A program made the translations under genes and the position numbers. The notes beneath the pieces were generated by a model. The model saw only the letters and a list, made by a program, of their open reading frames with translations, was not told where the DNA came from and did no database searches. A stretch of DNA of 31,224 nt, from positions 1,579,123 through 1,610,346 of the forward strand of contig RPFO01000595.1 in NCBI GenBank assembly GCA_009746045.1, given 5' to 3'. The DNA comes from Mesostigma viride (taxonomy: Eukaryota; Streptophyta; Mesostigmatophyceae; Mesostigmatales; Mesostigmataceae). Shown piece after piece: positions 1 to 9,700 of the stretch; positions within the stretch are counted from its first letter, which is position 1, and each line of letters starts with the position of its first letter.

Positions 1-735
1 ACGGTCCCGTTGGCCAGGGTCCCGTTCTCAAACAGGGAGACGCTCCCTGTGTCCACATAGGTCGCTTGGAAGGCGTAGTCGGCCGCGTCGAGCCCTGCCA
101 CGAGCGAAGCGTTGGGGCTGAGCTTGAGCCGGCAGCCCGCGGGGCCGCAGTCGGGGATCACCCCAACACCCTGGCAGGGACGCGAGAAGCCCACGTCGAC
201 GAACGCCGTGGTCTGGAGCCCGTTGGCGCTGGTGACGTTTGTCGGCCGCGAGATTAGGACGGCCGGACCCAAGGGATCGGTGGTCGCGTTGTTAGTCCCG
301 TTGACGGGGGGGGAGGGCGGAAGTGGGGGGAGCACGCACACCGGGGTGTAACCGGGGACCCCGACGGACAATACCCCATATAATTCTGGCAATGTAACCT
401 GGCCTCCTCGTAGCGCGGCGTTTATGCTGTTGAACGCGGGAGGCGGGAAGGAGCTCAGCCCCGAGGGCGGCACGAATGCCAAATCCGCGATGGTGGACCC
501 GCTGGTCAGGTCGAGAATGACGACCTGATTCGGGTCATCCAGTCCATCCAGCCCCCCATGGGCCAGATCGGACTTGAACTTGGCCACAATTGGCAGGAAC
601 TCGGCCAAGGGGATGGCCATCGTGATGGTCGCGTTGATTGTGTCAGGGCAGACACAATCGGGAGCAATGGGGAGGATCCCTGGTGGGCAACCGGCCGTAA
701 CGGTGTCGCAGGGATGAGGGGACGGCGGCGGAGGG
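1..735 (-). CDS. Cys-containing, N-glycosylation-rich domain(s) after the terminal stalk, partial at window edge
   Basis: Reading on the minus strand after PPPPSPHP, an open frame with no stop runs to base 1: CDTVTAGCPPGILPIAPDCVC, then NATITMAIPLAEFLPIVAKF, DPNQVVILDLTSGSTIADLAF, VPPSGLSSFPPPAF, a short Pro linker with VCVLPPLPPSPP, then NVTSANGLQTTAFVDVGFSRP, CQGVGVIPDCGPAGCRLKL. There are at least nine cysteines and seven N-x-S/T sequons, unlike the Cys-poor A and B beads. The first half has a SEA-like feel (strand, helix, then L-x-x-GSTI-x-D strand), but I do not assign a family. Natural base-by-base codon use and absence of repeats support real coding. It continues past the left edge. 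Confidence 0.7.
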
Positions 736-3700
736 GCGGTGGGGGGCGGTGGGGGGCGGGGAGGGGGGGGGTTTGAGGCGATGGTGGCGGTGGGGGAGAT
801 ATGGGGGGGTTGGCAGGGGGTGGGGATGGTGGTGGGGACGGTGGCGGCGGCGGTGGTGGTGGTGGTGGGGACGGCGGCGGCGGCGGCGGTGGTGGTGGTG
901 GTGGTGGCGGTGGGGACGGTGGCGGCGGCGGCGTTGGTGGCGGTGGGGACGGTGGCGGCGGCGGTGGTGGTGATAAAGGAAGCGGTGATGGCGTTGGTGG
1001 CGGCGATGGCGGCGGTGGAGATGGTGGTGGTGGGACGCCCACCGGCTGCGGGGGTGGTGCCCATGGAGATAACACACCATCACTTGGAGGTGGCATGGCT
1101 GGTGTGGTAGGTGGTGCTAGTGATGGTGGCGGCGGCGAAGGAGGACGTGACGGCGGTGGTGATGGTGGCGGTGATGAAGGCGGTGGTGGTGACAAGTGCG
1201 GTGGCAATGCAGGTGGTGGCGGGGACAATAATGGTGGCGGCGATGGCGGAAGAGGGAAGGATGGCGACAATGGTGGTGGTGAAGGTGGCAGCGATGATGG
1301 CGGCGAGGGCGGTGGTGGTGGGGATGGTGGTGGGGGAGGTGGTGGTGGTGATGGGGGCGGTGGCGGCGGTGGGGGTGGTGGTGGAAACTGAGGTGGTGGT
1401 GGGGATGGCTGTGGGGGCGGGGATGGCGGAGGCGGAGATGGAGGCGGTGGTGGCGAAGGGGGCGGTGGTGGTGGCGGAGGTGATGGCGGAGATGGTGGAG
1501 ACGGCGGTGGGGGGGGTAAAGGTGGTGGGGGCGGTGCCGGGGAGGCGGTGGGGAGGGCAGTGGTGGGGTTGGAGGCGGCGAGGGCGGCGGTGGTGGGGAC
1601 GGCGGTGGGGGTGGAGGTGGCGGTGGTGGTGGAGATGGGGGCGGCGGTGGTGAGGGCGGTGGCGGGGGTGGTGGAGGAGATGGAGGTGGTGGCGGGGACG
1701 GAGGTGGCGGTGGGGATGGTGGAGGCGGAGGTGCCAGAGGAGATGGAGGCGGTGGCGGGGGGGCGGCGGTGGTGGCGAAGGGGGCGGAGGTGGAGGCGGA
1801 GGTGATGGCGGCGGGGGTGGGGATGGCGGTGGGGATGGTGAAGGTGGTGGGGGCGGCGACGGGGGAGGCGGTGGGGAAGGCAGTGGTGGGGTTGGAGGCG
1901 GCGAGGGCGGCGGTGGTGGGGACGGCGGTGGGGGTGGAGATGGTGGAGGTGGTGGTGACGGGGGCGGCGGTGGTGAGGGCGGCGGTGGGGGTGGTGGAGG
2001 AGATGGAGGTGGTGGCGGGGACGGAGGTGGCGGTGGGGATGGCGGAGGCGGAGGTGCGAGAGGAGATGGAGGCGGTGGCGGGGGGGGCGGCGGTGGCGGT
2101 GAGGGGGGCGGAGGTGGTGGCGGAGGTGATGGCGGTGGTGGTGGGGATGGCGGTGGGGGTGGCGAAGGTGGTGGGGGCGGCGATGGGGGAGGCGGTGGGG
2201 AAGGCAGTGGTGGGGTTGGAGGCGGCGAGGGTGGCGGTGGTGGGGACGGCGGTGGTGGTGGAGATGGTGGTGGTGGTGGTGACGGGGGTGGCGGTGGTGA
2301 GGGCGGTGGTGGAGGTGGTGGAGGAGATGGAGGTGGTGGCGGGGACGGAGGTGGCGGTGGGGATGGCGGAGGCGGAGGTGCCAGAGGAGATGGAGGTGGT
2401 GGCCGCGAGGGCGGCGGTGGCGGCGAGGTGGGCGGAGGTGGAGGCGGGGGTGATGGCGGTGGTGGTGGGGACGGCGGTGGGGGTGTTGAAGGTGGTGGGG
2501 GCGGTGAAGGGGGAGGCGGTGGGGAGGGCAGTGGTGGGGTTGGAGGCGGCGAGGGCGGCGGTGGTGGGGACGGCGGTGGGGGTGGAGATGGTGGTGGTGG
2601 TGGAGATGGGGGCGGCGGTGGGGACGGCGGTGGTGGTGGTGGTGGAGGAGACGGAGGTGGTGGCGGGGACGGAGGCGGCGGTGGGGATGGCGGAGGCGGA
2701 GGTGCAAGAGGAGATGGCGGCGGTGGCGGCGAGGGCGGCGGTGGTGGCTGAGGTGATGGCGGTGGTGGTGGGGACGGCAGTGGGGGTGGCGAAGGTGGTG
2801 GGGGCGGCGACAGGGGAGGCAGTGGGGAGGGCAGTGGTGGGGTTGGAGGCGGCGAGGGCGGCGGTGGTGGGGACGGCGGTGGGGGTGGAGATGGTGGTGG
2901 TGGTGGTGACGGGGCGGCGGTGGTGAGGGTGGTGGTGGTGGTGGTGGAGGAGATGGAGGTGGTGGCGGGGACGGCGGTGGTGGTGGGGATGGCAGAGGCG
3001 GAGGTGCAAGAGGAGATGGAGGCGGTGGCCGCGAGGGCGGCGGTGGCGGCGAGGGCGGAGGGGGTGGCGAGGGGGGCGGAGGTGGAGGCGGAGGTGATGG
3101 TGGCGGTGGTGGGGACGGCGGTGGAGGGGGTGAAGGTGGTGGGGGCGGCGACGGGGGAGGCGGTAGGGAGGGCAGTGGTGGGGTTGGAGGCGGCGAGGGC
3201 GGCGGCGGCGGGGGTGGTGGTGGTGGTGTAGATGGTGGTGGTGGTGGCGAAGGGGGCGGAGGTGGTGAGGGCGGCGGTGGGGGTGGTGGAGGAGATGGAG
3301 GTGGTGGCGGGGACGGAGGTGGCGGTGGGGATGGCGGAGGCGGAGGTGCAAGAGGAGATGGAGGCGGTGGCGGCGAGGCCGGCGGTGGCGGCGAAGGGGG
3401 CGGAGGTGGTGGCGGAGGTGATGGCGGCGGGGGTGGGGAGGGCGGTGTGGGTGGGGAGGGCGGTGGGGGTGGTGAAGGTGGTGGGGGCGGTGCCGGGGGA
3501 GGCGGTGGGGAGGGCAGTGGTGGGGTTGCAGGCGGCAAGGGCGGCGGTGGTGGGGACGGCGGTGGGGGTGGAGACGGTGGTGGTGGTGGTGATGGGGGCG
3601 GCGGTGGTGAGGGCGGTGGTGGTGGTGGTGGAGGAGATGGAGGTGGTGGTGGGGACGGAGGTGGCGGTGGGGATGGCGGAGGCGGAGGTGCAAGAGGAGA

Positions 3701-6700
3701 TGGAGGCGGTGATGGCGATGGCGGCGGCGGTGGCGAAGGGGGCGGAGGTGGTGGCGGAGGTGATGGCGGTGGTGGTGGGGACGGCGGTGGAGGGGGTGAA
3801 GGTGGTGGGGGCGGCGACGGGGGAGGCGGTGGGGAGGGCAGTGGTGGGGTTGGAGGCGGTGAGGGCGGCAGTGGTGGGGACGGCGGTGGGGGTGGAGGTG
3901 GTGGTGGTGGTGGCGACGGGGGCGGCGGTGGTGAGGGTGGTGGTGGTGGTGGTGGAGGAGATGGAGGTGGTGGCGGGGACGGCGGTGGTGGCGGGAATGG
4001 CGGAGGCAGAGGTGCAAGAGGAGATGGAGGTGGTGGCGAGGATGGCGGCGGTGGCGGAGGTGACGGCGATGGTGGCAGTGGCGGCGGAGGTGGTGGCGGA
4101 GGTGATGGCGGCGGGGGTGGGGACGGCGGTGGGGGGGGTGAAGGTGGTGGGGGCGGCGAAGGGGGAGGCGGTGGGGAGGGCAGTGGTGGGGTTGGAGGCG
4201 GCGAGGGTGGCGGTGGTGGGGACGGCGGTGGTGGTGGAGATGGTGGTGGTGGTGGAGATGGGGGCGGCGGTGGTGAGGGCGGCGGTGGGGGTGGTGGAGG
4301 AGATGGAGGTGGTGGCGGGGACGGAGGTGGCGGTGGGATGGCGGAGGCGGAGGTGCCAGAGGAGATGGAGGTGGTGGCCGCGAGGGCGGCGGTGGTGACG
4401 AAGGGGGCGGAGGTGGTGGCGGAGGTGATGGCGGTGGTGGTGGGGACGGCAGTGGGGGTGGTGAAGGTGGTGGGGGCGGCGACGGGGGAGGGGGTGGGGA
4501 AGGCAGTGGTGGGATTGGAGGCGGCGAGGGCGGCGGTGGTGGGGACGGCGGTGGTGGTGGAGACGGTGGTGGGGGTGGAGATGGGAGCGGCGGTGGTGAG
4601 GGTGGTGGTGGGGGGGTGGAGGAGACGGAGGTGGTGGCGGGGACGGCGGTGGCGGTGGGGATGGCGGAGGCGGAGGGGCGAGAGGAGATGGAGGCGGTGG
4701 AGGCGATGGCGGCGGCGGTGGCGTAGGGGGCGGAGGTGGTGGCGAAGGTGATGGCGGTGGTGGTGGGGACGGCAGTGGGGGTGGTGGAGGTGGTGGGGGC
4801 GGCGATGGGAGAGGGGGTGGGGAAGGCAGTGGTGGGGTTGGAGGCGGCGAGGGGGGCGGTGGTGGGGACGGCGGTGGGGGTGGAGGTGGCGGTGGTGGTG
4901 GTGACGGGGGCGGCGGTGGTGAGGGTGGTGGTGGTGGTGGCGGGGACGGCGGTGGCGGTGGGGATGGCGGAGGCGGAGGTGCAAGAGGAGATGGCGGCGG
5001 TGGCGGCAACGGCGGCGGTGGCGGCGAAGGGGGCGGAGGTGGTGGCGATGGTGAGGGCGGCGGTGAAGGAGACGGCGATGGGGGTGGCGACGGTTGGGGC
5101 GGCGATGGGAGTGGCGGCGGCGGTAGTGCCAATGGTGGCGGAGATGCTGGCGCCGATGGTGGTGGCAGCGGCGGTGGTAGTGGAGGTAATGGAGATGGTG
5201 GGGAAGGGGGTGGGTATGATGGTTCAAGTGGTGGAAGCGGTGGTGGAAACGATGGCGGCGGCGGCGGAGGCAGCGGTGGAAGAGGAAGCAATGGCGGTGG
5301 TGGCAACGATGGCGGTGGTGAAGGTGGTGGTGGTGGCGGCGGCGATGGTGGCGGTGGCCTCGGTGGTGGTGGCGGTGACGGGGGCCGTGGTGAAGGAGGC
5401 GGTGGTGGTGACGGTGATGGAGGTCGTGGTGAAGGAGGCGGCGGTGGTGACGGTGGTGGAGGTCGTGGTGGAGGCGGTGAAGGGGGGGGGACGGTGGCGG
5501 TGATGGGGGTGGTGAAGGTGGGGGGGGGGGGCGGCGATGGTGGCGGTGACGGTGGTGGCGAAGGTGAAGGGGACGGTGGTGGTGACGGTGATGGCGAAGG
5601 AGGTGGCGGTGAAGGGGGTGGTTGTGAAGGGAATGGTTGTGAAGGGGGTGGCTGTGAAGGGGGTAGTTGTGAAAGGGGTGGTTGTGAAGGGGTGGTTGTG
5701 AAGGGGGTGGTTGTGAAGGTGGTGGTGGTGAAGGGGGTGGTGGTGAAGGGGGTGGTGGTGAAGGGGTGGTGGTGAAGGGGGTGGTGGTGAAGGGGGTGGT
5801 GGTGAAGGGGGTGGTGGTGAAGGGAATGGCGGTGAAGGGGTGGTAACAGTGGTGGGCTAGGTGGTGGGCCAGGTGGTGGGTGGGGTGGTGGCTTAGGTGG
5901 AGGGTTGGGTGGAGGTTGGGTGGAGGGTTAGTAGGTGGGTTAGTTGGTGGTAAAAGTGGTGGGCTGGGTGGTGGGCCAGGTGGTGGGTGGGGTGGTGGGT
6001 TTGGTGGAGGGTTGGGTGGAGGGTTGGGTGGAGGGTTGGGTGGAGGGTTGGGTGGAGGGTTGGGTGGAGGGTTGGGTGGAGGGTTAGTAGGTGGGTTAGT
6101 TGGTGGTAACAGTGGTGGGCTGGGTGGTGGGCCAGGTGGTGGGTGGGGTGGTGGGTTTGGTGGAGGGTTGGGTGGAGGGTTGGGTGGAGGGTTGGGTGGA
6201 GGGTTGGGTGGAGGGTTGGGTGGAGGGTTGGGTGGAGGGTTGGGTGGAGGGTTGGGTGGAGGGTTGGGTGGAGGGTTGGGTGGAGGGTTGGGTGGAGGGT
6301 TGGGTGGAGGGTTGGGTGGAGGGTTGGGTGGAGGTTGGGTGGAGGGTTAGTAGGTGGGTTAGTTGGTGGTAGCAGTGGTGGGCTGGGTGGTGGGCCAGGT
6401 GGTGGGTGGGGTGGTGGGTTTGGTGGAGGGTTGGGTGGAGGGTTGGGTGGAGGGTTGGGTGGAGGGTTGGGTGGAGGGTTAGTAGGTGGGTTAGTTGGTG
6501 GTAACAGTGGTGGGCTGGGTGGTGGGCCAGGTGGTGGGTGGGGTGGTGGGTTGGGTGGAGGGTTGGGTGGAGGGTTGGGTGGAGGGTTGGGTGGAGGGTT
6601 GGGTGGAGGGTTGGGTGGAGGGTTGGGTGGAGGGTTGGGTGGAGGGTTGGGTGGAGGGTTAGTAGGTGGGTTAGTTGGTGGTAACAGTGGTGGGCTGGGT

Positions 6701-9700
6701 GGCGCGCTAGGTGGTGGGCTAGGAGGTGGGCTAGGTGGTGGGCTAGGCGGTGGGCTAGGTGGTGGGCTAGGTGGTGGGCTAGGTGGTGGGCTAGGCGGTG
6801 GGCTAGGCGGTGGGCTAGGTGGTGGGCTAGGCGGTGAGCTAGGCGGTGGGCTAGGTGGTGGGCTAGGTGGTGGGCTAGGTGGTGGGCTAGGTGGTGGGCT
6901 AGGTGGTGGGCTAGGTGGTGGGCTAGGCGGTGGGCTAGGTGGTGGGCTAGGTGGTGGGCTAGGTGGTGGGCTAGGCGGAGGGTCGGGTGGTGCGTTAGGA
7001 GGTGAAGGTGGTGTTGGTGGCAGCGCTGGGGGCGGTGGTGGCGGTGGCGCCAGCGGTAGGGGCGGCGGAGGCTTTAAATCTGACGCAGTGTCAACGTGCC
7101 AAGGAACGCAAGCAGGGCTACGTATTAGAAATGGGGCTAGAGTATTAGGGATGATAGTCAATGATATGGTTGTGGTGTTTGCAGCAAAGCAAATATACCG
7201 CCCCAAACGTCCGATGAACGCTGCAAGGTGAAATACATGGAGATACATTTAATTTTGCACTCACCCCCAGCCCATGGTATCCGGGGAGACTGTACAGTCG
7301 TCCAACCGACACTACCCAAGCATGTGCCAGACCATTGCTGTGAGAGCACTCTGGATGGTGATGCGTAGTTCCTGAAGGTCAACATACAACCGAGCACCAT
7401 CGACTCCATGTATGCCAAAAGATCTTATTGAGATCAAGATAAGAGATTGATACACGTTTTACCCTCTACAAGTTTGCTGCTGCCCCACTCAGAGAATTAA
7501 GCATCGGCCATCCTCACGACCTCACGCCAGCAACAGCGATGCTCACGTCCCCCGTCGCCCTCACATGCAGCTCGTGCCGAAAATCAACGTATTATCCTAA
7601 CCAACGTATTTGGCATGCCACGTTCCTCCTCAAGGCAAAAGAAACAACCTACTTCCCTAGAATGGAAGCCCACCTATAATGGCGACCACCTGTTGTTAAC
7701 GTTTGTGTAGTTAGTTTTCTAATGAGATTAGCATAGTACTCCGTGGCATGCCTTTGCGCAATACACGCAAGTACTTACTTGCTTATGGCCACCACCTCGC
7801 CCAGCCAACCCCTGGGTGGCTTGGGTACGGGTCCCAGCACAAAAATAGTTTTTTTCCCCCCCTTCTGTGCTGTACGGCGTTGTACATTCTCATATCCGCA
7901 GGCTGGCCATGAAGCAAAGGAGCATCGCTCACCAAGTCTATGCACAATAGCTCACAAAGTCCATTTTCTATCATCTCAACACTTGGGTCTCAGGGATCAC
8001 GTGGAGGGCACAGCGAACACTCACCCGTGACGTATGCCACCGCGAGCGCCCCGTCCACCCACGTGTCCTCGTTCCACGCGCCCGGACTGGGAACCGTGGC
8101 TTCGATGGGCAATTGGTACGTGCTCCTGGACCCGGTGCTCAGACTGAATAACACATACTCCGGTGATTGACTTGTCAGGGCCGGTGTGAGGTACCCCAGG
8201 AGCGGCAATTCGGAGATCGGTACGGTTTCAGAGGCAGATCCCTTCATTCCTGACATGGACACCCCCGACGTGCCCCCGTAATCGAGCGTGCCATCGTAAA
8301 CGCCCAGCGGTACAGTGACGGATGCGTTCGGGGATAGAGTGACCAGGACCCTGCGGGCGGCGACCAGCTCTAGTTCCAAGGCAGCCACCGCGGAGAGCCT
8401 CACGGTCACCCCCCGCGCGCCCTCGTTCTCAAACGACAGATCGGCCAGCACACGCCCCTGGAAGGAGACAATGGCCAGCTGAAGGGGCGCGCCGTCTGAG
8501 ATCGAGGGGTCGAACTGGGGGACCTTCCACATGCGGGTGAACCCCGCAGGGGCAAAGCCGTAGTGCGACGCGTACTGCTTCATGGCGTCATTCAGGGAGG
8601 GCGTATTGGGCTCGAGGGCAGCTGCAGTGGGAGGGGAAAGGCATGTGGCACAAACAGACACAATCGGTTGCACGCTGTCCTGACGGTTAGCATGAATCAC
8701 GGGCGGAGCATGGGAACAGTAAACAAAGAACACGCCAGAACTTTGGGCCCAGATGATGCCACAAAGGCTCAGCCAAGCCATGCCAGCCAGGCGCTCAGAT
8801 GCTCCCACTCACTGGCGAACAAGCAGTACCGTAGACGTCAATCTGTTGACAACCGTGTGCGTGTGATGACTAAAGGGAAAACGAGGGAAACGATATTGTC
8901 AGCGCGTCCACTCACTGCTCTCGAACAGGCAGCAAACGTCAATATGCTTATAACCATGGACGGTGAGCAGGAGAAAACTATTGGGACGATAAAGGACGCT
9001 GCGTCCGCGGCGCCACTCACCGCTCTCAAACAGGTAGTAGACATCAATCTGCACCTCCGCAAACGTCTCCACGACCGTGTAGTTGTATTGCGAGCCGCCC
9101 AGCACGCCATACACCTCCCTGACGTCCTTTGCGGTGACCCAGAGGTCGACCCCGCCAGAACCGACAAAGCTCGCCAGCACGCCCGCGTCATCGGAAAACG
9201 CCGACACCTCCGACGTAAAGCTAGCGTCGAACCCTTCGTTCACGAGCTCTGGAGAGCCATTACCCTCGGCGGCGGCAAGAGTCTTTTCCAAGACATGGAT
9301 CGGCACGACGCGGGCCAAGGGGGTCAACGACCCATCCCCCGTGCCGACGACCCCGATTCTAACGTCCGCCCCCGCCATGGCACGAATGGTGAGATCCGTC
9401 GAGCCCAAGTTTGTGAACTCGGCGTACCCTGTCGCGCGGGCGGTCACTATAATGTACACGGACAGGAGCGTGCTGCTGCTGTTGGCAGTATCGTACTGGG
9501 GAACCGCGAGCGTGACCGCCCAGTCGGTGCGCGCCATCCCGTACTTTGTGTCCACGCGCACGTAGCCGTTGTTGCTGTCCTCGTCCTTGCTGGTGACGGG
9601 CTGGATCCCACTTGGGGAGGAGCTCGTGTCTGAAGAGTGGGAGGATGGCAGCGTGGACAGAGGAGGGCCACGAACGGTATTATTTTTAAAAATATTCTTT

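Noticed and set aside
506-5306. Long minus-strand His/Arg- and Thr/Ala-rich proteins in the 0.5-5.3 kb repeat
   Set aside because: They are off-frame readings of the SPPPPP array. Only the CCx-codon frame links to the acceptor at 7079 and to the domain at the left edge.
5841-6690. Telomeric repeat or chromosome end
   Set aside because: The unit ggagggttgggt is 12 bp and codes in frame for PPPN; unique coding sequence continues on both sides.
7743-7980. Short open frames in the A5-to-stalk intron
   Set aside because: Short, no motif, no splice continuity; consistent with chance in an intron.
8563-9633. Plus-strand open frame of about 356 codons over B5/A5
   Set aside because: It crosses two well-supported minus-strand exons and the intron between them, has no recognisable domain, and is antisense.
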